A program made the translations under genes and the position numbers. The notes under the pieces are model-generated. The model made no database searches. It worked only from the letters and a program-made list of their open reading frames with translations, and was not told where the DNA came from. A stretch of DNA of 64,000 nt from Haliea sp040221975 (lineage in GTDB: Bacteria > Pseudomonadota > Gammaproteobacteria > Pseudomonadales > Halieaceae), in the NCBI GenBank assembly GCA_040221975.1, contig JAVJWR010000026.1:1-64000 (forward strand), given 5' to 3'. The first letter of the stretch is position 1. Each line of letters begins with the position of its first letter. This document shows, piece by piece, positions 1 through 8,641 of the stretch.

Positions 1-172
1 ACTCAGCGTTGTGCCTCTTGGTAAGGGAGCCACCCTTGCCGGCAAGCCACGCCTTGATTCGCGCCGGCACAGGCGCTCTGAACGTTACCGAATTAGCCGC
101 GCAGCCCACTAGGGACAGTATAACGCGCCGCGTGCACCGGCAACGCCGGCAGCCGCAGCGGTGGGACAGTTT

Positions 173-1441
173 CTATTTGCGCTTCATGGACAGGAAGAAT
201 TCTTCGTTGGTCTTGGTGTCCCTGAGCTTGTCCAGCAGGAATTCGATGGCGGGGCCGTCTTCCATGCTGTGCAGCAGCTTGCGCAGGATCCACATGCGCT
301 GCAGCTCGTCCTCGGCAGTCAGCAGTTCCTCGCGCCGGGTGCCGGAGCGGCGTATGTTGATGGCCGGGTAGACGCGCTTTTCCGCAATCTTGCGGTCCAG
401 GTGCAGTTCCATGTTGCCGGTGCCCTTGAACTCCTCGTAGATCACCTCGTCCATCTTCGAGCCGGTGTCCACCAGGGCGGTGGCGATGATGGACAGGCTG
501 CCGCCTTCCTCAATGTTGCGCGCGGCGCCAAAGAAGCGCTTGGGGCGCTCCAGGGCATGGGCGTCGACGCCGCCGGTCAGGACCTTTCCGGAGCTCGGCA
601 CCACCGTGTTATAGGCGCGTGCCAGGCGGGTGATGGAGTCCAGCAGGATCACCACGTCGCGCTTGTGTTCGACCAGGCGCTTGGCTTTCTCGATCACCAT
701 GTCGGCGACCTGCACATGGCGTGAAGGGGGTTCGTCGAAGGTGGAGGCAACTACTTCCGCGCCGCGGATACCGACGGTGCGCTGCATGTCGGTCACTTCT
801 TCCGGGCGCTCATCGATGAGCAGCACGATGATGTAGCATTCGGGGTTGTTGGTGAGAATCGCCTGGGCAATGCTCTGCATGATCACGGTCTTGCCGGCCT
901 TGGGGGGCGCCACCAGCAGGCCGCGCTGGCCCTTGCCGATCGGTGCCACCAGGTCGATGACCCGGCCGATGAGATCCTCGGTGCTGCCATTGCCCTTTTC
1001 CAGTTTCAGGCGCTTGTCGGCGAACAGCGGGGTCAGGTTTTCGAACAGGATCTTGTGCTTGGCGTTCTCGGGCCGGTTGAAGTTGATGTCGCCGACCTTG
1101 AGCAGGGCGAAATAGCGCTCGCTGTCCTTGGGTGGGCGGATCTTGCCGGAGATGGTATCGCCGGTGCGCAGGTTGAAGCGGCGAATCTGGCTGGGTGACA
1201 CGTAGATGTCGTCGGGGCCGGCCAGAAAAGAGCTGTCTGCCGAGCGCAGGAAACCGAAGCCATCCTGCAGGATCTCCAGGACACCGTCGCCGTAGATATC
1301 CTCGCCGCTCTTGGCGTGGCGCTTGAGAATGGCGAAGATGATGTCCTGCTTGCGGGACCGGGCCATGTTTTCGAGGCCGATCTCCTTGGCAATATCAATC
1401 AGTTCCTGCGTGGATTTGGTCTTGAGGTCAGTTAGATTCAT
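173..1441 (-). CDS. rho: Transcription termination factor Rho
   Basis: Hexameric RNA-dependent ATPase that translocates along nascent RNA and terminates transcription in the cytoplasm. The 422-residue product is close to the usual length of about 419. The N-terminal helical region is followed by the cold-shock-like RNA-binding domain, with GFGFLRS near residue 61 and YVSPSQIRRF near 80. The ATPase core has the Rho-type Walker A PPKAGKT at 179-185. The C-terminus FFLSMKRK is typical. The start is the ATG at 1441; no strong Shine-Dalgarno is visible just upstream. trxA lies upstream on the same strand, the common gammaproteobacterial trxA-rho order, separated here by a 272-bp leader that could carry Rho autoregulation. 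Confidence 0.98.
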   Translation of the reverse strand: MNLTDLKTKSTQELIDIAKEIGLENMARSRKQDIIFAILKRHAKSGEDIYGDGVLEILQDGFGFLRSADSSFLAGPDDIYVSPSQIRRFNLRTGDTISGKIRPPKDSERYFALLKVGDINFNRPENAKHKILFENLTPLFADKRLKLEKGNGSTEDLIGRVIDLVAPIGKGQRGLLVAPPKAGKTVIMQSIAQAILTNNPECYIIVLLIDERPEEVTDMQRTVGIRGAEVVASTFDEPPSRHVQVADMVIEKAKRLVEHKRDVVILLDSITRLARAYNTVVPSSGKVLTGGVDAHALERPKRFFGAARNIEEGGSLSIIATALVDTGSKMDEVIYEEFKGTGNMELHLDRKIAEKRVYPAINIRRSGTRREELLTAEDELQRMWILRKLLHSMEDGPAIEFLLDKLRDTKTNEEFFLSMKRK

Positions 1442-1713
1442 AGAAGAGTGCTGAGTTGTTGTTCGCGGAAGAAATGCAATGCAGACGGACGTGGCGACCG
1501 GGAGTACTGGCCAGGACGACGTGAATGCAGCGTAAAATCTTTGGGTGGCAGAGTTATTATTGCGGCACGGGGCCGTGCAACGTTGGGAAATGTAGCACGG
1601 TGCGCAGGGGGCGTCTACCGCTTTTTGGCGCCGCTGCCGATTTCCGGAACCTCTCTACGGGTGGCCTTCCCTGGCCACTACCGAACATTGTGCGCGCAGG
1701 ATCTGACGATTGC
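1442..1713. other. trxA-rho intergenic region / rho leader
   Basis: A 272-bp gap between two leftward genes. It holds a perfect 6-bp hairpin at 1661-1678 (GTGGCC/GGCCAC, 6-nt loop) just downstream of trxA, without a U-tract, and a second palindrome at 1565-1578 (GCACGG-GG-CCGTGC). In other proteobacteria rho has a long autoregulated leader; that this one works the same way is inference. I see no convincing small ORF here. Confidence 0.4.
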
Positions 1714-2040
1714 TCAGAGAACTTCCTTGATGAAGTCCACCAGCTGGCTCTTGGACAGTGCGCCAACCTTGGTGGCTTCCGCGCTGCCGCCCTTGAACAG
1801 GATCAGGGTGGGGATGCCGCGGATGCCGAATTTTGGCGGAATGTCCGGGTTGGCGTCTACATCCACCTTGCAGACCTTCAGCTTGCCGGCATACTCGCTG
1901 GCGATTTCATCCAGCACGGGAGCGATCATCTTGCAGGGACCGCACCATTCCGCCCAGAAATCGACCAATACCGGAATGTCGGCGTTGAGGACATCGGCGT
2001 CAAAACTTGCATCGCTAACGTGTACGACGTTTTCGCTCAT
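1714..2040 (-). CDS. trxA: Thioredoxin 1
   Basis: Small cytoplasmic dithiol-disulfide oxidoreductase that reduces ribonucleotide reductase and other targets. The 108-residue protein has the thioredoxin fold with the active site WCGPC (C33 and C36) and the cis-proline segment GIRGIPTL. Start chosen at the ATG at 2040 (MSENVVHVSD), which matches the usual N-terminus and has GGAG upstream; the reading frame extends 32 codons further but that part has no thioredoxin similarity. Lies directly upstream of rho on the same strand. Confidence 0.98.
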   Translation of the reverse strand: MSENVVHVSDASFDADVLNADIPVLVDFWAEWCGPCKMIAPVLDEIASEYAGKLKVCKVDVDANPDIPPKFGIRGIPTLILFKGGSAEATKVGALSKSQLVDFIKEVL

Positions 2041-2159
2041 TGTATGCTCCAGTTGGCGGGATAGCCCCGGGCTCAAGGCCGCGGCTGTGCCCTTGCAGTG
2101 AAGGCGCAATGATACCATTGGCTGATTGGGGTACAACCGGCGTCCAGGAGTTTTTCGTT

Positions 2160-2465
2160 ATGACCTTATTCCCGGTGGGGGGCACGCAGTGGGTGGTCTA
2201 CCTGTTGCAGTGCGCCGACGGCAGCCTGTACACGGGAGTGACCCTGGACCTGCAGCGTCGGCTGGCGCAGCACAATGGCGAGCGCACCGGTGGACCGCGT
2301 TATACCCGGGGTCGGCGCCCGGTAGCGCTGCTGTGGTGGGAGCGGGCAGCGGATCGCAGTCTGGCCCAGCAACGGGAGGCGGCCATCAAGCGTCTGCCGC
2401 GCGCCGCCAAGTTGCAGCTGCGGGAGGGTGACGCGGCGCCTACTCTGCTGCCAGTTCCGCGTTGA
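2160..2465 (+). CDS. GIY-YIG nuclease-superfamily protein (YhbQ/UPF0213 type)
   Basis: Predicted stand-alone GIY-YIG domain protein of 101 residues. The signature appears as VYLLQCADGSLYTGVT at residues 12-27, followed by the conserved Arg and His of DLQRRLAQHN. Members of the YhbQ-like group are small proteins implicated in DNA repair or processing, but the physiological substrate is poorly defined. Start at ATG 2160 is favoured by CCAGGAG at about 2144-2150; the longer upstream frame is rejected. The last 26 bp overlap tail-to-tail with the convergent ABC-F gene, so both C-termini are encoded in the same DNA. Confidence 0.85.
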   Translation: MTLFPVGGTQWVVYLLQCADGSLYTGVTLDLQRRLAQHNGERTGGPRYTRGRRPVALLWWERAADRSLAQQREAAIKRLPRAAKLQLREGDAAPTLLPVPR

Positions 2466-4347
2466 GCTCTTCCAGAGTCTGCTGCAACTCCAGCCAGCGC
2501 TCTTCCAGTTGTTCTGCCTGTGTTTTCAGCTCGCCCTCCTTTTTCAGCAGCCGTCCCAGCTCTTCCTTGCTGCCATCGGTGTACAGTTCCGGGTCTGCAA
2601 GCTGCTCCTGCAGCGTCGCCAGCGCCTGCTCGGCCGCGGTCATGGCCCGCTCGGTCTTGCTGATGTCCTGCTGCAGGGGGCGCAGCAGGGCGCGCTGGGC
2701 TGCGGCCTGCTGGCGCTTTTCCTTGCGGCTGACGTCTGCGGCGGGGGCCGCGCCGGCAGCGGGCCTGTCACTGCTTCGATAGCTGGCCAGGATCCACTTC
2801 TCATAGGCCTTGAGGTCGTCTTCGTAGTCTTCCACCAGGCCGTCGTGCACCAGCAGCAGTTCGTCGGCGGTATTGCGCAGCAGGTGGCGGTCGTGGCTGA
2901 CCAGGATCAGGGCGCCTTCATAGCCCTGCAGGGCCATCTCCATGGCGTTGCGCATGTCCAGGTCCAGGTGGTTGGTGGGTTCGTCCAGCACCAGCAGGTT
3001 GGGGCGTTGCCAGACCACCAGTGCCAGCGCCAGGCGGGCCTTCTCGCCACCGGAAAACGGCGCGATGGGCCTGGTGGCGAAGTCGCCGCGGAAGTTGAAA
3101 CCCCCGAGAAAATTGAGGATCTCCTGCTCGCGGGCCTCGGGGCTCAGGCGCTGGATATGCAGGACCGCGCTCGCGCGCAGGTCCAGGGCCTCCAGCTGCT
3201 GCTGGTCGAAATAGCCGACGCGGCAGTGCTCACCCGGCGCGCGGGTGCCCGCCAGCAGGGGCAATTCGCCGATCAGGCTTTTCAGCAGGGTGGACTTGCC
3301 GGCGCCGTTCTTGCCCAGCAGGCCGATGCGGGAGCCGGGGCGCAACATCAGGCTGACATTGCGCAGAATCGGCGTGCCCGCGTAACCCAGGGTGGCCTCG
3401 TCCAGCCGCAGCAGGGGGTCGCTGCTCTTCCCCGCCGGGGGAAAAACGAAATCAAACGGTGAATCAATGTGCGCCGGGGCCAGCTGCTGCATGCGCTCCA
3501 GTTCCTTGATCCGGCTCTGGGCCTGGCGCGCCTTGGTGGCCTTGTAGCGGAAGCGGCGCACGAAATCCTCGATGTGCGCGATCCGCACCTGCTGCTTCTC
3601 GAAACTGGCCTGCTGATTGGCCAGCATCTCGGCGCGCAGGCGTTCGTAGTCGGAGTAGTTGCCCTTCCAGGCCTGCAGCTGGCCGCCCTCGATGCTGAGG
3701 ATGCGCTCGCAGGTGGCGTCGATGAAGTCGCGGTCGTGGGAGATCATCAGCAGGGTGCCGGGGTAGCTCTGCAGCCACTGCTCCAGCCACAGGGTGGCGT
3801 CCAGGTCCAGGTGGTTGGTCGGTTCGTCCAGCAGCAGCACGTCCGAGGGCGTCATCAGCGCCCGCGCCAGGTTCAGGCGGATGCGCCAGCCACCGGAGAA
3901 GTCGCTCACCGGGCGTCTGGCGGCATCATCGGCGAAGCCCAGACCCTGCAGCAGGCGTGCTACCCGGCGCTCGGCGCTGTAGCCGTCCGCATCTTCCATG
4001 GCCGTGTGCAGGCTGGCGGCGCGCTGGAAGTCGCCATCGGTTTCCGCTGCGGCGAGGTCCGCGATCAGCTGTGCCAGTCGGGCGTCGCCCTGCAGCACAT
4101 AGCGCCCCGCGGTCTCGTCGGTGGCCGCGACTTCCTGTGCCATGTGCGCCAGCCGCAGGTTGTTCATCCCCTCGACGGCACCGGCATCGGCCTGCAGTTG
4201 CCCGAGCAGCATAGCGAACAGGCTCGACTTGCCGCTGCCATTGGCCCCGATCAGGGCCAGTTTCTGGCCCGGTTGCAGGGTTACATTGGCGCCCTCCAGC
4301 AGCAGCTTGCTGCCCCGGCGCAGTTCGATATCGCGTAATATGATCAT
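2440..4347 (-). CDS. yheS: ABC-F family ATPase, YheS type
   Basis: Soluble tandem ABC ATPase of the ABC-F family, which act on the ribosome and do not transport. The protein is 635 residues, near E. coli YheS (about 637), and shares its N-terminal pattern MIxxxxIxxRRG. First ABC domain: Walker A GANGSGKS at 34-41, signature SGGWRIRL at 151-158, Walker B LLLDEPTNHL at 171-180. An arginine- and lysine-rich linker follows around 250-290, then a second Walker A GKNGAGKS at 345-352 and a second LVLDEPTNHL. The C-terminal 80 residues are a Gln/Glu-rich coiled coil. Start at ATG 4347; ATG 4359 (MRGLMII) is possible. The open frame extends to 4941 but that part is spurious. Confidence 0.9.
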   Translation of the reverse strand: MIILRDIELRRGSKLLLEGANVTLQPGQKLALIGANGSGKSSLFAMLLGQLQADAGAVEGMNNLRLAHMAQEVAATDETAGRYVLQGDARLAQLIADLAAAETDGDFQRAASLHTAMEDADGYSAERRVARLLQGLGFADDAARRPVSDFSGGWRIRLNLARALMTPSDVLLLDEPTNHLDLDATLWLEQWLQSYPGTLLMISHDRDFIDATCERILSIEGGQLQAWKGNYSDYERLRAEMLANQQASFEKQQVRIAHIEDFVRRFRYKATKARQAQSRIKELERMQQLAPAHIDSPFDFVFPPAGKSSDPLLRLDEATLGYAGTPILRNVSLMLRPGSRIGLLGKNGAGKSTLLKSLIGELPLLAGTRAPGEHCRVGYFDQQQLEALDLRASAVLHIQRLSPEAREQEILNFLGGFNFRGDFATRPIAPFSGGEKARLALALVVWQRPNLLVLDEPTNHLDLDMRNAMEMALQGYEGALILVSHDRHLLRNTADELLLVHDGLVEDYEDDLKAYEKWILASYRSSDRPAAGAAPAADVSRKEKRQQAAAQRALLRPLQQDISKTERAMTAAEQALATLQEQLADPELYTDGSKEELGRLLKKEGELKTQAEQLEERWLELQQTLEELNAELAAE

Positions 4348-4398
4348 CAGGCCGCGCATTCTACTCGCAGCCTTGATCGGTAACCAGCTGGAGAGATG

Positions 4399-4869
4399 AT
4401 GAGCAATCCGTTGTGGGAGTTCTCGCTGGAGCTTTACGCCCGTCCCGGGGTGGCCGCGGCCTGTATTGCAGCCCAGGACCGCTTTGCGGCGGATGTAAAC
4501 CTGCTGCTGTACGCGGCCTGGCTGGCGCAGCAGGGCCTCGAACTGAACCGGCAGCAATGGCAGGCGCTGGCGGCCAGTGTGGCGGACTGGCGGCGGCGGG
4601 TGATCCAGCCCTTGCGTGCCCTGCGCCGCGACTGGCAGGGTTTGCCAGCTGCGGCGGCCCTGCGTGAGCAGGTCAAGTTGCTGGAGCTGGCGGCAGAGCA
4701 GTCGCAGCAGGCACAAATGCTCGCCTGGCACCGATTGCAGGAACCGCAGCCGGCACAGTTGAACAGCCTGGAGCGGGCGTTGTCGGAGCTGCTGGAAACA
4801 TCTGTCGAGGAGAGAGACAGCGGCGCTCGGGGAGACCTGGTACGACGACTGCTCTCGCTGCTGGCCTAG
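4399..4869 (+). CDS. TIGR02444 / DUF2390 family protein
   Basis: Conserved gammaproteobacterial protein of unknown function, 156 residues, soluble, mostly helical and rich in Leu, Ala, Gln and Arg. The N-terminus (NPLWEFSLELYARPGV), the central LLLYAAWLA and the WRRRVIQPLRALRR helix match what I recall of the TIGR02444 family. GGAGAG at 4390-4395 touches the first of two adjacent ATGs, so the second ATG at 4399, five bases from GGAG, is the likely start. Divergent from the ABC-F gene, with about 50 bp between the two starts; in Pseudomonas-like genomes this family also sits beside ABC-F genes (recalled, not checked). Confidence 0.75.
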   Translation: MSNPLWEFSLELYARPGVAAACIAAQDRFAADVNLLLYAAWLAQQGLELNRQQWQALAASVADWRRRVIQPLRALRRDWQGLPAAAALREQVKLLELAAEQSQQAQMLAWHRLQEPQPAQLNSLERALSELLETSVEERDSGARGDLVRRLLSLLA

Positions 4870-4963
4870 AGTGCCGGGGGTGGCGCACTGGCGGCCGCCG
4901 GTAGTATGATCTGGCACCTGCAAGATGTCCTGCATGTTCACTTACATACCAATGGAACCCGTT

Positions 4964-5728
4964 ATGAAGAAATTCGCCATCCCGCTTGCCCTGGTCGCTA
5001 CCGTGACCCTGCAAGCCTGTAACCAGCAATCTGCCCCCGAAGCCGACAGCGCCGCCCCGGAAGTGGTGCTGGAGGATTCCACCCAGCGTCTGAGCTACGG
5101 CATTGCCTACGGCCTGGGTCAGCGCATGGCTGCCGACGGTGTGCCGATGGATGTGCCGGCCTTCAGCGCCGGTTTGCAGGATGCCCTGGAAGGCGCCGAG
5201 CCGCGCATGAGCGAGGAGGAAATCCAGGCCGAAATGATGGCGTACCAGGAGCGCGCCATGGAGGAACAGCAGGCGCTGGCAGCTGCGGCGGCCGAGGCCA
5301 ATCAGGCCGCTGCGGAGGCCTTCCTGGCCGAGAACGCGGCCCGCGAGGGCGTGGTGGTCACCGAATCCGGCCTGCAGTATGAAGTCATTGAAGCCGGTGA
5401 GGGCGCCAGCCCCGGGCCTGAAGACACCGTGGAAGTGCACTACCGTGGCACCCTGGTGGATGGCACCGAGTTCGATTCATCCTACAAGCGTGGCGAGACG
5501 GTCACCTTCGGTGTTGGCCAGGTTATTGCCGGCTGGACCGAGGCTCTGCAGCTGATGTCCCCGGGTGCCAAGTGGAACCTGTATATTCCCGCCGACCTGG
5601 CCTACGGTCCCGGCGGTGCCGGCAACCTGATCGGCCCCAATGCGGCGCTGGTGTTTGAGGTTGAGCTGATCAGTATCGCCGACGATGAGGACGAGGCTGC
5701 GGCGGAAGACTCTGCCGACGAGGGCTGA
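4964..5728 (+). CDS. FKBP-type peptidyl-prolyl isomerase lipoprotein (FkpA/Mip-like)
   Basis: Predicted envelope-anchored prolyl isomerase and chaperone, 254 residues. The N-terminus MKKFAIPLALVATVTLQAC is a lipoprotein signal with the acylated Cys at 19. Residues about 45-140 form the helical FKBP N-terminal dimerisation domain, with a long Ala/Glu/Gln-rich helix. The FKBP catalytic domain is at about 150-240, including VEVHYRGTLVDGTEFDSS, VIAGWTEAL and the IPADLAYG segment. The tail is strongly acidic (DDEDEAAAEDSADEG). Start at ATG 4964 is required for the signal peptide. Its stop codon is directly followed by the stop of the convergent rsd. Confidence 0.92.
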   Translation: MKKFAIPLALVATVTLQACNQQSAPEADSAAPEVVLEDSTQRLSYGIAYGLGQRMAADGVPMDVPAFSAGLQDALEGAEPRMSEEEIQAEMMAYQERAMEEQQALAAAAAEANQAAAEAFLAENAAREGVVVTESGLQYEVIEAGEGASPGPEDTVEVHYRGTLVDGTEFDSSYKRGETVTFGVGQVIAGWTEALQLMSPGAKWNLYIPADLAYGPGGAGNLIGPNAALVFEVELISIADDEDEAAAEDSADEG

Positions 5729-6214
5729 TCAGCCCGCCTGAGCCGGCGCCTGCAACTGGCGCCGGTGTTGATTGTGGAGGCCGGCGATCAGCCGGTCCTC
5801 CAGCACAAACCGCGATTCCAGCAGTTCCCCCAGCGCTGACAGATCCCGCCGCAAAGTCTCGGGATAGTGCTCCCCGCGACCATATTTTTCCTCATAGGCC
5901 AGGATCACATCCGTGGTATCAGTGATGTCGGGCATGAGGCCGGCGACCAGGGCGTCGCTGTTGTCGCCAAAGACTTCGGCCTCGTTCAGCAGCTCCGCAA
6001 ATACCTCGAAGTGCCCCGCGGAGATATAGTCCACCAGCAGCTCACACAGCTCGCGCTGACGCCGGGCGAGCTGCGCTGACGCGGGCGCATCGTCAATGGC
6101 GACGACCAGCGCGGTGTAGCGGGCCAGCACGGCCCTGCGCTCCTTGAGCCAGCTGGTCAGCAGGCCTTCGACTGCGTTGAATTGTTCGGCGGGGTTGTTA
6201 CTGCGATGCGGCAT
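5729..6214 (-). CDS. rsd: Rsd/AlgQ family anti-sigma-70 factor
   Basis: Binds region 4 of sigma-70 and modulates sigma competition; the Pseudomonas homologue AlgQ also influences alginate and virulence genes. 161 residues, all-helical, matching the family length. Recognisable segments are LLTSWLKERRAVLARY (19-34), ELCELLVDYISAGHFEVFAELL (about 56-77), DTTDVILAYEEKYG and LGELLESRFVLEDRLIAGL. The neighbouring dsbB gene on the same strand mirrors the algQ-dsbH arrangement in Pseudomonas (recalled). Converges with the FKBP gene with no gap: the stops abut as TGATCA. Confidence 0.9.
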   Translation of the reverse strand: MPHRSNNPAEQFNAVEGLLTSWLKERRAVLARYTALVVAIDDAPASAQLARRQRELCELLVDYISAGHFEVFAELLNEAEVFGDNSDALVAGLMPDITDTTDVILAYEEKYGRGEHYPETLRRDLSALGELLESRFVLEDRLIAGLHNQHRRQLQAPAQAG

Positions 6215-6298
6215 TGTGTGCGGACTCCCGGGTCCATTCCCGAGCGACCACTATAGGCGCAGGCCCATCGCGACCGCAAGCGCGGACGCTGGTATCGC

Positions 6299-6793
6299 TC
6301 AGCTCTTGCGCAGTGTCTGCCAGAGGCTCGCAACGGTAATGACCACAAACAGTATCAGGGTTTGTTCCGGGATGCTGAGGCCAAGCAGAGTCCAGTGGGT
6401 TTCGGCACAGTTGCCATCACCCATCAGTACCATGCTCAGGGTCTCGCGGAATGGCAGGGTTTCCAGCATGTACTCCAGGCTGGGGCCGCAGGCGGGCACC
6501 TGGTCCGGTGGCAAATGCTGCAGCCAGACATGGCGGGCGGCAACGGCGCCGCCGGCAATGGCGCTTGCGGCGCACAGCAGGCCGTAGACCCTGCGTCCCC
6601 AGCCGGCGGGATTGTGCAGGAAGGCGGCCAGGGCGACCACGCCGCCGGCGACCACGAAGAGCCGCTGGGTCATGCACAGCGGGCAGGGATTGAGACCCAC
6701 CTGGTACTCCAGGTACCAGGCAAACAGCATGGCAAACAGGGCCAGCAGCGCGAGTCCGAAATACACCAGGCGAGGGGACAGGGCTTGCAACAT
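6299..6793 (-). CDS. dsbB: Disulfide bond formation protein DsbB
   Basis: Inner-membrane quinone reductase that reoxidises the periplasmic oxidase DsbA. 164 residues with four predicted transmembrane helices (about 9-28, 44-60, 70-86 and 141-160). The two essential cysteine pairs are present: C37 and C40 in CPLC, and C102 and C129 in the second periplasmic loop. The adjacent basic QRL after CPLC is also typical. Start at ATG 6793. Upstream is gshA on the same strand about 120 bp away; downstream is rsd. No dsbA is present in this window. Confidence 0.95.
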   Translation of the reverse strand: MLQALSPRLVYFGLALLALFAMLFAWYLEYQVGLNPCPLCMTQRLFVVAGGVVALAAFLHNPAGWGRRVYGLLCAASAIAGGAVAARHVWLQHLPPDQVPACGPSLEYMLETLPFRETLSMVLMGDGNCAETHWTLLGLSIPEQTLILFVVITVASLWQTLRKS

Positions 6794-6912
6794 GGCGGAG
6801 TGGTTCCTCGTGACTGAAGCGATAGTGATGCGGGGCAGTTTACGTTAGGCGGTTTCAGCCTGCCCCGCAAGCGCAATCCGGGCTGGCGCTGGTGGCCCGC
6901 GGAGGGCAGTCG

Positions 6913-8502
6913 TCAGAACAGTGTCCGATACTGGCCGAAAAAGCGCGCCAGGTACTCCTCGAAGTCGATGTCATCCGCGGCCTCGATCTCCTGCTGTGCG
7001 AGCATTGACTGCCGGGTCTCCTGTTCCAGGCGCTGGACTGTATCCGCCGACAGGGCGCGCTGGTGAAAGTGACTGGCCCACTGTTCGCTGTAGTTCATGG
7101 CCAGGCGAAAGAAAGGCAGGTCCTGTTCGCGCATCTCCTTCAGGACCCGGGCCGAAGGGGTTAGCTCGGCGTCGTCCACCCGCGCCTGCTGCGCCGCCAG
7201 GGACTCCCGGTAAAGACCGCTGTCGTGGGCGTCGTCCAGCAGGTTGGCGATGCCGGTCATGGCGGCCAGAAGCTTGCCTGCGAGTTCCGTCATGGACGTG
7301 CTGCCGGTGGGGGTCTGCAGCTGCAGGCCGGGCTCGCGGCCGCGGTTGACCACGGCCTCCAGGTTGGCGGCCTGCATGGCCTGTTCGCTATCGTCACAGG
7401 CGGGGCTGTCCTCCAGCAGGCAGTACAGCAGGAAGGTGTCGAGAAAGCGGATCTGGCCGGCGTCGATGCCCAGCGGCGTAAACGGGCTCACATCAATACA
7501 GCGAATCTCCACATATTCGATCCCGGCGCGGCACAGGGCAGCCAGCGGCGCTTCACCCGGACGGGTGACCCGCTTGGGGCGGATGGTGCTGTAGAACTCG
7601 TTCTCGATCTGCAGCAGGCTGTCATTCAGTTGCTGGTAGTCGCCGCCCTGGCCGGCGGGGAAGGCCTGATAGGGTGGGTGGGGGTGCATGATGGCATCGC
7701 GCAGGGCCTGCACATAGTTGCCCAGCGAGTTGTAGCAGACCTTGAGCCCCTTCTGGGCTTCGCTGTTATAGCCCAGGTCGCCCATGCGCAGGGCCGTGCC
7801 GTAGGGGCGGTGCAGGGTGCGGCTTTTGTCGTCAAACGGTTCCAGGCCATGGCTGTCGCGGCCGCGGAGAAAGCTGGAGCACACCGCGGGCGAGGCACCG
7901 AACAGGTAGATCAGCAGCCAGGAATGGCGGTGAAAGTTGCGGATCAGGCCCAGGTAGCGCCCGGTGACATAATCCTGCAGCGGCCCTGGCCGGCCGGCGT
8001 CGTCCCAGGCCCGCTGCCAGTATTCGACCGGCAGAGAAAAATTGTAGTGGATGCCGGCAATGGTCTGCATCAGGCGACCGTAGCGGTGGCCGAGGCCATA
8101 GCGGTAGACTTTTTTCATCCGCGCCACATTGGCGCTGCCGTACTCGGCCACCGGAATGCTGTCGTCACCATTGACAATGCAGGGCATGCTGGTGGCCCAC
8201 AGCAGCTCGTCGCCGAGTTTGCTGTAGGTGAAGCTGTGGATGTCGGCCAGGGTCTCGAGGCACTGTTCGATGCTGGTGTGCACCGGGGTAATGAATTCCA
8301 GCAGCGCCTCGGAATAATCGGTGGTGATGGAGGGGTGGGTCAGTGCGGAGCCCAGCCCTGCCGGGTGCGGGGTCTGTACCAGCCGTCCCTCCGGGGTGAT
8401 GCGCAAACTCTCCTTTTCCAGTCCGCGCTGTATTCGCTGCAGCAGTGCGCGGTAACCGGGACCGTCCAGGGTCTGCAACTGGTTCTGCAAATGAGGGGTC
8501 AA
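6913..8502 (-). CDS. gshA: Glutamate-cysteine ligase (gamma-glutamylcysteine synthetase)
   Basis: Catalyses the first, rate-limiting step of glutathione synthesis, ATP-dependent joining of Glu and Cys, in the cytoplasm. 529 residues, close to E. coli GshA (518). Recognisable segments are GIQRGLE-type RIQRGLEKESLRI, GSALTHPSITTDYSEALLEFITP, LLWATSMPC, YGLGHRYGRLMQTIAGIHYNFSLP and YVEIRCIDVSPF. The start is a TTG at 8502: AAGGAG lies at 8509-8514, six bases upstream, and homology begins nearby. The open frame continues to an ATG at 8565, but that extra segment is low-complexity and lacks a ribosome-binding site. Confidence 0.95.
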   Translation of the reverse strand: MTPHLQNQLQTLDGPGYRALLQRIQRGLEKESLRITPEGRLVQTPHPAGLGSALTHPSITTDYSEALLEFITPVHTSIEQCLETLADIHSFTYSKLGDELLWATSMPCIVNGDDSIPVAEYGSANVARMKKVYRYGLGHRYGRLMQTIAGIHYNFSLPVEYWQRAWDDAGRPGPLQDYVTGRYLGLIRNFHRHSWLLIYLFGASPAVCSSFLRGRDSHGLEPFDDKSRTLHRPYGTALRMGDLGYNSEAQKGLKVCYNSLGNYVQALRDAIMHPHPPYQAFPAGQGGDYQQLNDSLLQIENEFYSTIRPKRVTRPGEAPLAALCRAGIEYVEIRCIDVSPFTPLGIDAGQIRFLDTFLLYCLLEDSPACDDSEQAMQAANLEAVVNRGREPGLQLQTPTGSTSMTELAGKLLAAMTGIANLLDDAHDSGLYRESLAAQQARVDDAELTPSARVLKEMREQDLPFFRLAMNYSEQWASHFHQRALSADTVQRLEQETRQSMLAQQEIEAADDIDFEEYLARFFGQYRTLF

Positions 8503-8605
8503 GCGGAACTCCTTGTTGGGGGTGCGGGCACGCCGGGAATGTCTCCCACCGCCTGGCGGGCCCAAGTTTAGCCGCGTATTGTGAACGAGTACAGATTTCC
8601 GGGCA

Positions 8606-8635
8606 TTGTGGTTTTCATGTGCAAACGGCTATCTT
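8606..8635 (+). promoter_or_regulatory. Possible sigma-70 promoter giving a leaderless mRNA
   Basis: TTGTGG at 8606-8611 and TATCTT at 8630-8635, spacer 18. The expected transcription start would fall at about 8642, the ATG of the Omp85-like gene, and no Shine-Dalgarno precedes that ATG. Speculative, from hexamer matches only. Confidence 0.25.
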
Positions 8636-8641
8636 AACCAC

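Noticed and set aside
1..172. Coding or RNA gene at the window start
   Set aside because: No credible ORF, tRNA cloverleaf or terminator found; treated as sequence downstream of rho.
4348..4941. Extended N-terminus of the YheS-type gene
   Set aside because: About 198 extra codons lie antisense to a conserved TIGR02444 gene and lack ABC-F similarity.
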